Of a stretch of 38,322 nt of DNA, positions 26,666-35,803 are shown piece after piece. The notes below the pieces were generated by a model. It was given only the letters and a program-made list of their open reading frames with translations. It had not been told where the DNA came from and made no database searches. Every line of letters starts with the position of its first letter. Position 1 is the first letter of the stretch. The translations under genes were made by a program, and so were the position numbers. This stretch comes from Burkholderiaceae bacterium (lineage in GTDB: Bacteria > Pseudomonadota > Gammaproteobacteria > Burkholderiales > Burkholderiaceae_E), in NCBI GenBank assembly GCA_024711155.1, contig JANJTK010000117.1:1-38322 (forward strand), read 5' to 3'.

Positions 26666-27148
26666 ATGGACAAGACGAACGCACCGACGCCGGACGCGAC
26701 GCTGGCCGAGCGCACGCAGCGGCTCGCCGACCTGGACGCCGTCAACCAGGCGCTGGTCCGGCAATGCCGCAGCCTGGACGCGCACGACATCGACGCGTTC
26801 CTGGCGCAATTCGACGACGAGTTCTCGTACAGCTACGACGGCTTCGTCGTCACCGACCGGGAGAAACTGCGCAAGGCCGCAACGAAACGCTGGCTGGAGG
26901 TGCCGAAGACCACGCACCTGCTCGGCAACGTGATCGTCGACCTGGTGCGCGGCGGGCCGGCCGGCGCGGAGGAACAGGCGGTCGCGACTTCGGATTGCCT
27001 GGCGCTCACCGTCTCGAAAGACGGCGCGATGGAACTGGTGACGGCCGCCTACCGCGACCGGCTCGTCAAGCGCGGCGGCGAGTGGCGCATCTGCGAGCGC
27101 GTCATCGAAACCGGCGGCCCGTTCGCGCTCGGCCAGGCGCCGAAGTAG
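26666..27148 (+). CDS. SnoaL/NTF2-like protein (paralogue of the C-terminal half of 20239-21234)
   Basis: MDKTNAPTPDATLAERTQRLADLDAVNQALVRQCRSLDAHDIDAFLAQFDDEFSYSYDG...EVPKTTHLLGNVIVDL...YRDRLVKRGGEWRICERV. Confidence 0.82.
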   Translation: MDKTNAPTPDATLAERTQRLADLDAVNQALVRQCRSLDAHDIDAFLAQFDDEFSYSYDGFVVTDREKLRKAATKRWLEVPKTTHLLGNVIVDLVRGGPAGAEEQAVATSDCLALTVSKDGAMELVTAAYRDRLVKRGGEWRICERVIETGGPFALGQAPK

Positions 27149-27152
27149 GCCG

Positions 27153-27171
27153 CGCGCCCGGGCCGGGCGCG
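27153..27171. terminator. GC hairpin between convergent genes (possible terminator)
   Basis: CGCGCCCG-GGC-CGGGCGCG, 8-bp stem, 3-nt loop, five nt after the SnoaL-like stop codon. No T-tract. Confidence 0.4.
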
Positions 27172-27231
27172 AACGGCGCCGGGGAGGCGCACGGGCTCCC
27201 GACGCGCCGGTTCGTTCAGTCAGTCGTTGCT

Positions 27232-28182
27232 TCAGTCGTCGGCCGGGCGCTCCGGCGTGTCGATCGCGATCGCGGCCGCGCGGCGCCACGCTTCCCGCGC
27301 CTCGACGCGCCCTTCGCCGAAGGCGTCGCACAGCGCGTCGAGCTCGGGCGCCGCCAGCCGCTCGATGCGGCCGCGCAGCCAGTCCGCCACGCCGTTGGCC
27401 AGCAGCCTGCGCATCCGCTCGCGCGGGCCGATGCGCGCGCTGCCCGCGCGCTCGCGATCGGCGATCGCGTCGGCGAGCGCTGCGACACCCTCCCCGCTGG
27501 TCGCGACCGTGCGAAGCACGCGCGGCTTCCACCCGGAATACTGCTGCAGGCTGATCATCGACAGCAGTTCGCGCTCGGTGCGGTCGGCGAGCGGCGAATC
27601 GGCCTTGTTGACGACGTAGATGTCGGCGATCTCCATCATGCCGGCCTTGATCGCCTGGATGTCGTCGCCCAGTCCCGGCGGGCACACGACCAGCCGCGTG
27701 TCGGCGAGCACCCCGACCTCGACCTCGGACTGCCCGGCGCCGACCGTCTCGACGATCACCACGCCGTAGCCGGCCGCGTCGAGCACGTCGATCACGCGCG
27801 CGGCCGTGCGCGACAGGCCGCCGACATGGCCGCGCGCCGACACCGACCGGATGAACACGCGCTCGTCGGACTGGTGCGCGCCCATCCGGACGCGATCGCC
27901 GAGGATCGCGCCGCCGCTGATCGGACTCGACGGATCGACCGCCACCACCGCGACGCGCTCGCCGCGATTCAGCAACTCGCCGATCAGCGCGCTGGTCAGC
28001 GTCGACTTGCCCGCCCCCGGCGGGCCCGTGATGCCGAGCACCTTCGCGCGGCCGATGCGCGGATGGATCGCCTCCAGGATCGCCCCCGACTCGGGCGTCT
28101 CGTTCTCGACCTCCGAGATCGCGTGTGCGAGCGCACGGCGCTCTCCGGCGAGCAAGCGCTCGACAATGCCATCCCGCTTCAT
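27232..28182 (-). CDS. meaB: MeaB/ArgK-family GTPase, acyl-CoA mutase chaperone
   Basis: MKRDGIVERLLAGERRALAHAISEVEN...VLGITGPPGAGKSTLTSALIGEL...VAVDPSSPISGGAILGDRVRMGAH...VIVETVGAGQSEVEV...YVVNKAD. Confidence 0.94.
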   Translation of the reverse strand: MKRDGIVERLLAGERRALAHAISEVENETPESGAILEAIHPRIGRAKVLGITGPPGAGKSTLTSALIGELLNRGERVAVVAVDPSSPISGGAILGDRVRMGAHQSDERVFIRSVSARGHVGGLSRTAARVIDVLDAAGYGVVIVETVGAGQSEVEVGVLADTRLVVCPPGLGDDIQAIKAGMMEIADIYVVNKADSPLADRTERELLSMISLQQYSGWKPRVLRTVATSGEGVAALADAIADRERAGSARIGPRERMRRLLANGVADWLRGRIERLAAPELDALCDAFGEGRVEAREAWRRAAAIAIDTPERPADD

Positions 28183-28412
28183 GAACCGCGACCGCTCCCG
28201 TTGTCGAAACTGATCGTACGTCGAAAACGATCGCACGTTGCAACTGCGCGCGACGGCGCGCAGTCCCGCGCCCTGCGGCGCGCCCGCGAGCATAGCGAAG
28301 TTCGCGCCGCGCCGCTGAAGCGAAGGTCGAGCGACGCCTCGCCGCGTGCCGCAGCAACGACTCGGGTGGCCGCGACGTTATCATCGCGGGGATCGCCACG
28401 AGGAGGACGTCG

Positions 28413-29432
28413 ATGAACCGACCCGCTTCTGCTCCCCCTGCCCGACGCCGCATCGCGGCCCTTGGCGCCGCCTGCGCGGCCCTCCTGCTGTCCGCGGCGA
28501 CGGCGCCCGCCGCAGCGCAGGCGTGGCCCGCGAAGCCGATCCGCTTCGTGGTGCCGTATCCGCCCGGCGGTCCGCTCGACCAGGTCGCGCGCGCGATCGC
28601 GGAGCGGCTGCGCGAACCGCTCGGGCAGCCGGTGGTGGTGGAGAACCGCCCGGGCGCGGGCGGCAACATCGGCGCCGACCTGGTCGCGAAAGCCGCACCC
28701 GACGGACACGCGATCGTGATGGGCGCAGTCGCCACGCACGCGATCAACCCGTCCCTGTTCGCGAAGATGCCCTACGACGCGAACCGCGACTTCGCGCCGG
28801 TGACGCGCGTGGCCAACGTGCCGAACGTGCTGGTGCTCAATCCGCAGGTCGCCGCGCAACTGAAGATCGCCAGCGTGGCCGCCCTCGTCGCGCATGCCCG
28901 CCGCAACCCCGGCAAGCTCAACTACGCGTCGGGCGGCAACGGCAGCGCCGGCCACCTCGCAGGCGAACTGCTCGAAGCGATGGCGGGAGTCGCGATGGTG
29001 CACATCCCGTACGCGGGCGCCGCACCGGCGCAACTCGGCCTGCTCGGCGGCCAGACCGAGCTGATGTTCGACAACCTGGCCTCCGCCGCACCGCAGATCC
29101 GCGCCGGCAAGCTGAAGGCGCTCGCGGTGACCACCCCGCAGCGCAGCGCGTTCTTCCCGGAGCTTCCCACCGTGTCCGAGAGCGGACTGAAGGGCTTCGA
29201 CATCGGCACCTGGTTCGGGGTCTTCGCGCCCGCCGGCACGCCGCAGGCGGTCGTCGCCCGCCTGAGCGCCGAGATCGGAAAGGTGCTGCAGACGCCCGAA
29301 CTGCGCGAGCGGCTCGCGAAGATGGGCGCCGAGCCGTCGCCGACGACCCCCGAGGCCTTCGCGGAGTTCGTGCGCGCCGAGCAGGAGAAATACCGGCGCG
29401 TCGTGCGGGCCTCGGGCGCCCGCGTCGACTAG
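28413..29432 (+). CDS. Bug/TctC-family tripartite tricarboxylate transporter substrate-binding protein
   Basis: Signal peptide followed by AWPAKPIRFVVPYPPGGPLDQVARAIAERLREPLGQPVVVENRPGAGGNIGADLVAKAAPDGHAIVMG, diagnostic of the family. Confidence 0.95.
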   Translation: MNRPASAPPARRRIAALGAACAALLLSAATAPAAAQAWPAKPIRFVVPYPPGGPLDQVARAIAERLREPLGQPVVVENRPGAGGNIGADLVAKAAPDGHAIVMGAVATHAINPSLFAKMPYDANRDFAPVTRVANVPNVLVLNPQVAAQLKIASVAALVAHARRNPGKLNYASGGNGSAGHLAGELLEAMAGVAMVHIPYAGAAPAQLGLLGGQTELMFDNLASAAPQIRAGKLKALAVTTPQRSAFFPELPTVSESGLKGFDIGTWFGVFAPAGTPQAVVARLSAEIGKVLQTPELRERLAKMGAEPSPTTPEAFAEFVRAEQEKYRRVVRASGARVD

Positions 29433-30061
29433 CGCTTCTTCGCCACGGCGGGGGCCTTCTTCGCCACCGCCTTCTTCGCCACCGCCTTCTTCGCGACCAC
29501 CTTCTTCGCGGCGCCCTTCTTCGCCGGCGCCGCGACCGGCTTCGCGCCGACGAGCACGGCCGCGATGATGCAGGGCTTCTTGCCGCGCACGCTCCACGAG
29601 TGGTTGGTGCCGCGCTGGATCAGCACGTCGCCGGCCTTCAGCTTGACTTCGCCGGTGTCCATGATCGCGTGGATCTTGCCCTTCAGCACGATGATGTAGT
29701 CGACCGTCGCGGTCTTGTGCATCATCGGATCGGCCGACGACGCGTCGGGCGCGTGCCCGGCGCCGATCGAGTCGAAGGCCGCGCGCGCGTCGGCACGGTT
29801 GCGCCATTCGGAATCCGGCGGGAACTCGACGATGCGCAGGATCGTCCCGGTCGACGGCGGCTCGAGCCGAACCGGGCGCGCCGCGGCGTCGGCGTTGCCG
29901 TCGTTGCTCGCCGGCGCGCCGGCGGTCTCCCACAAGTCGGTCAGCGCCAGCCCGGGCATCGACGCCATCTCCTTGACGTTCTCCGCGACGCCGTCCCGGA
30001 GGATCATCGAACGACCCGAGCCGTCGTGCCCGGTCACCACGCGACGCACTCTCCAGACCAT
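29429..30061 (-). CDS. Cupin-domain protein with Lys/Ala-rich C-terminal tail
   Basis: TVDYIIVLKGKIHAIMDTGEVKLKAGDVLIQRGTNHSWSVRGKKPCIIAAVLVG (cupin), then AKPVAAPAKKGAAKKVVAKKAVAKKAVAKKAPAVAKKR. Confidence 0.88.
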   Translation of the reverse strand: MVWRVRRVVTGHDGSGRSMILRDGVAENVKEMASMPGLALTDLWETAGAPASNDGNADAAARPVRLEPPSTGTILRIVEFPPDSEWRNRADARAAFDSIGAGHAPDASSADPMMHKTATVDYIIVLKGKIHAIMDTGEVKLKAGDVLIQRGTNHSWSVRGKKPCIIAAVLVGAKPVAAPAKKGAAKKVVAKKAVAKKAVAKKAPAVAKKR

Positions 30062-30081
30062 GGTTCAGTCCTCCCTCGTGA

Positions 30082-31398
30082 CTAAAGCAGCGCGGTCGAC
30101 AGCTGCGGAAACGCGATGACCAGCAGCAGCATCGCGAACATGATCAGCGCGAACGGCGCCGCGCCGGCGAAGATGTCGTTGAGCGTGATCTCCGGGTGCT
30201 CGCGGCCGAGCGTCGCCTTGATGACGAACACCGCGATGCCGAACGGCGGCGTGAGCAGCCCGATCTCGACTGCCAGCAGCGTGACGATGCCGAACCACAC
30301 CAGGTCGACATTGAATCCGAGCAACGCCGGCAGCACGAGCGGAATCGTGATCAGCATGATCGAGCTCGAGTCGAGGATGGTGCCGAGCACGATCACGACG
30401 ACGACGAAGATCGCCAGCAGTCCCGGGAAACCCAGTCCGGTGTCGACGATCAGCGTGCGCAGCAGTTCGGTCACGCCCGAGATCGCCAGCATCCGCGAGT
30501 ACATGCTGGCCGCGATGATCAGGAAGCACACCGCCGCGGTGATGCGGCCGGTCTCGACCAGCACCTGCCACAGGCCGCGCCAGTCGAGCCGGCGCTTGGC
30601 GAGCGCGAGCACCAGCGCCCCGGCCGCCCCGACCGCGCCCGCCTCGGTCGGCGTGAACAGCCCGCCGTACAGGCCACCGAGCACGAGCGCCACCAGCAGC
30701 GCCACCGGGACGAGCCGCGCGCCCATCTGCGCGACGCTCATCGTCGCCGGGGCGTCGTCGGCGCCCGCGCCGGCGCCGACGAAGCCGGGCGTGAAGCGCC
30801 CCATCGCGAGGATGCCCGCCGCGTAGAGCAGCGCCAGCAGCACGCCGGGGCTGATGCCGGCGATGAAGAGGTCGCCGACCGACTTCTCCGTGAGCACCCC
30901 GTACAGGATCAGCAGCAGGCTCGGCGGAATCAGCATCCCGAGCACCGACGACCCGGCCACGACGCCGACCGCGAAGCGCGCCGAGTACCCGTGGCGCAGC
31001 ATCTCGGGCACCGCGACCTTCGTGAACACCGCCGCCGACGCGATGCTGATGCCGGTGATCGCGGCGAACACCGCGTTCGCCGCGACGGTCGCGATGCCCA
31101 GGCCGCCGCGCACGCGCCGGAACGCCTGGTGCGCGACGTCGAAGGTGTCGCGGCCGATGTCGGCCACGCTCACCAGCAGGCCCATCAGCACGAACAGCGG
31201 CACGACGCCGAAGATGTAGTCGGCGATCGCGTCGTTGGCGGCCTGCGTCAGCATGTTCGCCGCGATGCCGGGGTCGCCGCGGATGATCCACACGCCGCCG
31301 AACGACAGCAGCGCGAGCGCCACGCCGACGTGCATGCCGGCATAGATCAGCACGAGCATCAGCCCGACCGAGACGACCCCGACGATCGTGGCGTCCAT
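30082..31398 (-). CDS. dctM: TRAP transporter large permease (DctM)
   Basis: MDATIVGVVSVGLMLVLIYAGMHVGVALALLSFGGVWII...GSSVLGMLIPPSLLLILYGVLTEKSVGDLFIAGISPG...LFTPTEAGAVGAAGAL...EIGLLTPPFGIAVFVIK. Confidence 0.96.
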   Translation of the reverse strand: MDATIVGVVSVGLMLVLIYAGMHVGVALALLSFGGVWIIRGDPGIAANMLTQAANDAIADYIFGVVPLFVLMGLLVSVADIGRDTFDVAHQAFRRVRGGLGIATVAANAVFAAITGISIASAAVFTKVAVPEMLRHGYSARFAVGVVAGSSVLGMLIPPSLLLILYGVLTEKSVGDLFIAGISPGVLLALLYAAGILAMGRFTPGFVGAGAGADDAPATMSVAQMGARLVPVALLVALVLGGLYGGLFTPTEAGAVGAAGALVLALAKRRLDWRGLWQVLVETGRITAAVCFLIIAASMYSRMLAISGVTELLRTLIVDTGLGFPGLLAIFVVVVIVLGTILDSSSIMLITIPLVLPALLGFNVDLVWFGIVTLLAVEIGLLTPPFGIAVFVIKATLGREHPEITLNDIFAGAAPFALIMFAMLLLVIAFPQLSTALL

Positions 31399-31985
31399 CA
31401 GCCGGCCGGTTCCGCGCCGCCCGGCGGCGGTTCGAGGCCGAGCGCCACGCGCAGTCCCTGCCAGCTTAGCAGCAGGAACTGGGCCGCAGTGGCGACGCCA
31501 CCGATGACGATGATCAGCTTCAGCGGCCACACGGCGAGCTGGAACACGCCGACGTTGCCGAAGAAGTCGCCGTCGGCGCGCGCGGCGAGCATCAGCGGCC
31601 AGGTGGTCGCGAGAATCACCGCGAACAGCGCGAACCCGGTGAGCGCAAACAGCGCCTCGAGCAGGCTCGCCGCGCGCGGGCGTCGCCGCATCAGCGCGCC
31701 GAGCATCACGTCCGAGCGCGTCAGGCCACCGGTGCGCAGCGTCTGCGCGAGTTGCAGGAACACGATGCCGACGATCGAGAACTGCACCATCTCCGGCACG
31801 CCGGCGATCGGCCGCGAGAGCAGCGCGCGGCCGCCGACGTCGGCGCAGATCAGCACCATCAGCGCCAGGATCCAGATCGTGCCGATCGCCGACAAGGCTT
31901 CGACGATGCGGCCGAAGATCCCGCCGGGCATCGGACCGGCGGTCGCGCGCGAGGCGCGCTCCGCCCCGGTGTCAGGCCCGGTCAT
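31398..31985 (-). CDS. dctQ: TRAP transporter small permease (DctQ)
   Basis: GRIVEALSAIGTIWILALMVLICADVGGRALLSRPIAGVPEMVQFSIVGIVFLQLAQTLRTGGLTRSDV. TGATG overlap with dctM. Confidence 0.94.
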   Translation of the reverse strand: MTGPDTGAERASRATAGPMPGGIFGRIVEALSAIGTIWILALMVLICADVGGRALLSRPIAGVPEMVQFSIVGIVFLQLAQTLRTGGLTRSDVMLGALMRRRPRAASLLEALFALTGFALFAVILATTWPLMLAARADGDFFGNVGVFQLAVWPLKLIIVIGGVATAAQFLLLSWQGLRVALGLEPPPGGAEPAG

Positions 31986-31997
31986 GCGCGCAACGCC

Positions 31998-33065
31998 TCA
32001 CTCCTTGTCGAAGTCGCGCGGGAACTTGTAGCCCGCGGCGCGCACCGACTCCATGTAGGCCGACAGCACCTTCTTCGCCGGGATGCCCTTGGCCTCGGCC
32101 TGCTTCGCCCATTCCTTCGCCGGATTCGGGATCATCTTCACGAGCCGCGTGCGCTCTTCCGGAGCGAGCCGCACGATCTTGCCACCGCCCTTCTCCCACG
32201 CATCGAGCGAGGCCTTGATGCGCGCGGTCTGCTCGGTGATGTAGACGCCCTTGTAGGCGTTGGCGCCCTTGCGGAAGGCCGCCTTGACCTCGTCGGGAAG
32301 CTTGTCCCAGCGCGCCTTGTTGATCGCGACCGCACCCGCGTACATGGCGCCGAAGTCGAGCAGCGTCAGGTGCGGCGCGACCTCGTAGAGCTTGGCCGGC
32401 ACCGCTGACGTGGCGAACACGACCGCGCCGTCGTAGACGCCGGTCTTGATGTCGTTGTAGAAGGTGTTCAGGCTGCCCTGCACGCCCACCGCCCCGGTGC
32501 CGGCGAACCAGGTGAGGTTGGGGCCGGCGCCGCCGATCTTCTTGCCCTTCAGGTCCTCGACCTTCGCGACCGGGAAGTTGGTCGCGATGCCGTAGTTGTC
32601 GATCGAGAAGCCTGCGAGGTAGACGAGCCCGTGGCGCGACCACTCCTTGCTCAGTTCGGGCAGCGCCTGCACGTAGTCGATCGCCTGCGTGACGACGTTG
32701 GCGTCGGGCGGACCGAAGGGGACAAAGTAGGTGACGTTGTTCAGCGGCATCTTCGCCGCCTGGAAGACGGTCGCCACCAGCCCCATGTCGGAGACGCCCT
32801 GCTGCATCGTCTCCAGTTCGCTGCCGATCTTGGCCAGCGTGCCGCCGTAGGCCTCGTTCCACGCGATCCGGTACTTGTTGGTGCGCGCGAGCTCCGCGTT
32901 CACCGTCGGGATGAACGTCTCCTTCAGGTGCTTGACCCACAGGAACACCGGCGGGTGGCCGGCGGCGACGGTCATGCGGATCGTTTCCTGAGCGTGGGCC
33001 GTGCCTGCGTGCAGGGTCGCGGCGAGCGCGGCAGCGGCGGCTGCCGCCAGCAGATGGCGTCTCAT
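31998..33065 (-). CDS. dctP: TRAP transporter substrate-binding protein (DctP)
   Basis: Signal peptide, then ETIRMTVAAGHPPVFLWVKHLKETFIPTV...GVSDMGLVATVFQAAKMPLNNVTYFVPFGP...VAKVEDLKGKKIGGAGPNLTWFAGTGAVGVQ. Confidence 0.93.
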   Translation of the reverse strand: MRRHLLAAAAAAALAATLHAGTAHAQETIRMTVAAGHPPVFLWVKHLKETFIPTVNAELARTNKYRIAWNEAYGGTLAKIGSELETMQQGVSDMGLVATVFQAAKMPLNNVTYFVPFGPPDANVVTQAIDYVQALPELSKEWSRHGLVYLAGFSIDNYGIATNFPVAKVEDLKGKKIGGAGPNLTWFAGTGAVGVQGSLNTFYNDIKTGVYDGAVVFATSAVPAKLYEVAPHLTLLDFGAMYAGAVAINKARWDKLPDEVKAAFRKGANAYKGVYITEQTARIKASLDAWEKGGGKIVRLAPEERTRLVKMIPNPAKEWAKQAEAKGIPAKKVLSAYMESVRAAGYKFPRDFDKE

Positions 33066-33128
33066 GTCGGGGTCTCCTTCGCTATGGGTCGTGCACCCCG
33101 TCGCGCGGGCCGGCGAGGACTGCCGCAA

Positions 33129-33180
33129 AGTATAGGAACGCCGCCGCGCGCTTGACAAGGTGTTTGATCAGGCATTCAAT
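33129..33180. promoter_or_regulatory. Overlapping divergent sigma70-like promoters (TRAP operon and tetR operon)
   Basis: Plus: TTGACA (33152-33157), 17 nt, TTCAAT (33175-33180). Minus: TTGTCA (33158-33153), 18 nt, TATACT (33134-33129). The two -35 elements share the same bases. Confidence 0.6.
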
Positions 33181-33249
33181 AAAAAAGCGCTCCGCGATCC
33201 GGCGCGCGCCGCCCCGGCCTGCCTTGGTCTGCCCTGTCACACCGCTCAC

Positions 33250-33978
33250 ATGCCCGCCAGCAGCGACCGGACCCGCACCCGCATCCTGAGCGCCGCCGAG
33301 CGGCTGTTCGCGCGCAGCGGTCTCGGCAGCACGTCGCTGCGCGCGATCGCGCGCGAGGCCGGCGTGTCGTTCGCGCTGGTGTCGTACCACTTCGGCACCC
33401 GCGAGGACCTTTACCGCGCGATCTTCGAGCGCCGCTACGGGCCGCCCAGCGCCGAGCGCCTGGCCCGGCTCGCGTCGATCGACCCCGGCGCGCCCGACGG
33501 GCGCGCGCTCGAGCGCATCGTCGCCGCGTTCGTCGAGCCGGTCCTGAAGCTGCGCCAGCAGCGCGGCGCGCGCCACTTCGCGACGCTGCTGGCGCGCGAG
33601 GCGAGCGATCCCGAGGAGGCGCGCCGCGGCATCCTCGAGCGCTACGTCGACCCGACCGCGCATGCGTTCATGGCCGCGCTCGTGCGCGCGCTGCCGGGCC
33701 TGTCGGCGGCCGACGTCGCCTGGGGCTACCAGTTCCTCGTCGGCGCGCTGGTGCTGCACCTCGCCGACACCAGCCGCACCACGCGCCTGTCGCGCGGCGC
33801 GGCGCGCAGCGGCGACAGCGAGGCGGTGCTGGCGCGCCTGGTGGATTTCGCCTGCGGCGGGCTGCGCGCGCTGGCGGCGCATTCGGCGCCGGCCGCATCG
33901 ACCGCGCCGCCTGCGGCCCGCGCGCCCGGACCGGGGCCGCGCCCCCGCAGAACCACCTCACGGAGGCCCCCCGCATGA
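33250..33978 (+). CDS. TetR-family transcriptional regulator
   Basis: MPASSDRTRTRILSAAERLFARSGLGSTSLRAIAREAGVSFALVSYHFGTREDLYRAIFERR: TetR HTH. Confidence 0.93.
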   Translation: MPASSDRTRTRILSAAERLFARSGLGSTSLRAIAREAGVSFALVSYHFGTREDLYRAIFERRYGPPSAERLARLASIDPGAPDGRALERIVAAFVEPVLKLRQQRGARHFATLLAREASDPEEARRGILERYVDPTAHAFMAALVRALPGLSAADVAWGYQFLVGALVLHLADTSRTTRLSRGAARSGDSEAVLARLVDFACGGLRALAAHSAPAASTAPPAARAPGPGPRPRRTTSRRPPA

Positions 33979-35000
33979 GACTCGTCACCTTCGTCACCGG
34001 ACGCGGCCGGCCGCGCGCGGGCGCGCTCGTCGAGCGCGACCGGCGCATCGTCGACCTGCAGGCCGCGCACCGCTCGCGCTACGGGCGCGCCGCGCCGAGA
34101 CTCGCCAGCGTGCTGGCGATCGCCGAGGGCGGCGCAGCGGCGCTCGAGCTCGCCCGCGACGTGGTCCGCGGCGCCGCGCGCCGCACGCCCGAGGCGCTGG
34201 TGCCGCGGGCGAGCGCGCGGCTGCTCGCGCCGATCCCGCAGCCGCCGCAGATGCGCGACTTCCTGTGCTTCGAAAAGCATCTCGTGCAGGCCTTCGAGCA
34301 GGCGCGGCGGGTGCGCGCGTCGCTGGCCCCCGATCCCGAGGCCGCGCTGCGCGAGATGCAGGCGCAAGGCATCCTCGCGGTGCCGAAGACCTGGTACGAA
34401 CGGCCGATCTACTACCACCCGAGCCGCTTCGCGGTCATCGGCACCGAGGTCGACGTCGAGTGGCCGCGCTACAGCGAGCGGCTCGACTTCGAACTCGAGT
34501 TCGGCTGCTACATCGGCACGCCCGGCAAGGACATCGCGGCGAGCGACGCACGCGCGCACGTCTTCGGCTACACGATCTTCAACGACTTCTCGGCGCGCGA
34601 CGAGCAGACGCTCGAGATGCCGGGCCAGCTCGGCCCCGGCAAGGGCAAGGACTTCGACGGCGCCAACGCGATGGGCCCGTGCCTGGTCACCGCCGACGAG
34701 ATCCCCGACCCCTACGACCTCGACATGGTCGTGCGCGTCAACGGCGAGGAATGGGGCCGCGGCAACTCGGGCGCCATGCACTGGAAGTTCGAGGACTGCA
34801 TCGCGCACGTGTCGCGCTCGGAGACGCTGCACGCCGGCGAGTTCCTCGGCTCGGGCACCGTCGGCGACGGCTGCGGACTCGAGCACCTGCGTTTCCTCTC
34901 GCCCGGCGACGTGGTCGAACTCGAAGTCGAGCGCATCGGCGTGCTGCGCAACCGCGTGGTCAGGCCGCCCTCCACCCCCGCCGCAAGGAGCGCACGATGA
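33975..35000 (+). CDS. Fumarylacetoacetate hydrolase (FAH) family protein
   Basis: MRLVTFVTGRGRPRAGALVERDRRIVDLQ...LDFELEFGCYIGTPGKDIAASDARAHVFGYTIFNDFSARDEQ...GNSGAMHWKFEDCIAHVSRSETLHAGEFLGSGTVGDGCG. ATGA overlap. Confidence 0.92.
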   Translation: MRLVTFVTGRGRPRAGALVERDRRIVDLQAAHRSRYGRAAPRLASVLAIAEGGAAALELARDVVRGAARRTPEALVPRASARLLAPIPQPPQMRDFLCFEKHLVQAFEQARRVRASLAPDPEAALREMQAQGILAVPKTWYERPIYYHPSRFAVIGTEVDVEWPRYSERLDFELEFGCYIGTPGKDIAASDARAHVFGYTIFNDFSARDEQTLEMPGQLGPGKGKDFDGANAMGPCLVTADEIPDPYDLDMVVRVNGEEWGRGNSGAMHWKFEDCIAHVSRSETLHAGEFLGSGTVGDGCGLEHLRFLSPGDVVELEVERIGVLRNRVVRPPSTPAARSAR

Positions 35001-35803
35001 GCCGCCGCTTCGTCGACCTGTCGATCTTCTTCGAGAACGAGGTCGCCTCCGACCCGCCGCCGTACCGGCCGCGCATCGAGTACATCGACCACCAGGCCTC
35101 GCGCGCCGGCATGCTCGCCTACTATCCCGGCATGCGGCCCGACGACCAGCCCGACGGCGAGGGCTGGGCGGTCGAGAAGGTCGAGCTGATCACGCACAAC
35201 GGCACGCACCTCGACGCGCCGTGGCACTACCACCCGACGATGGACGGCGGCCGGCGCGCGATCACGATCGACGAAGTGCCGCTCGAATGGTGCTTCCAGC
35301 CCGGCGTCAAGCTCGACTTCCGGCACTTTCCCGACGGCTACGTCGCCACCGCCGCCGACGTCGAGGCGGAACTGAAGCGCATCGGCCACGAGGTGCGGCC
35401 GCTCGAGATCGTCGTCGTCAACACCCGCGCCGGCTCGCGCTACGGCAACGACGACTACGTCGACGCCGGCTGCGGCATGGGCGCCGAAGCGACGATGTAC
35501 CTGCTCGAGCGCGGCGTGCGCCTGACCGGCACCGACGCCTGGAGCTGGGACGCGCCGTTCTCGCACACCGCGAAGAAGTACGCGCAGACGCACGACGCGA
35601 GCATCGTCTGGGAGGGCCACAAGGCGGGCCGCCACATCGGCTACTGCCACCTCGAGAAGCTGCACAACCTCGAGGCGCTGCCGCCGACCGGCTTCATGGT
35701 GAGCTGCTTCCCGTGCAAGATCCGCGGCGCCTCGGCGGGCTGGACGCGCGCGGTGGCGATCTTCGACGACGACCTGGTCAGGCGCTCGCGGGAGGACACA
35801 TGA
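34997..35803 (+). CDS. Cyclase-family (kynurenine formamidase-like) metal hydrolase
   Basis: MSRRFVDLSIFFENEVASDPPPYRP...ELITHNGTHLDAPWHYHPTMDGG (HxGTHxDxPxH motif). ATGA overlap. Confidence 0.92.
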   Translation: MSRRFVDLSIFFENEVASDPPPYRPRIEYIDHQASRAGMLAYYPGMRPDDQPDGEGWAVEKVELITHNGTHLDAPWHYHPTMDGGRRAITIDEVPLEWCFQPGVKLDFRHFPDGYVATAADVEAELKRIGHEVRPLEIVVVNTRAGSRYGNDDYVDAGCGMGAEATMYLLERGVRLTGTDAWSWDAPFSHTAKKYAQTHDASIVWEGHKAGRHIGYCHLEKLHNLEALPPTGFMVSCFPCKIRGASAGWTRAVAIFDDDLVRRSREDT

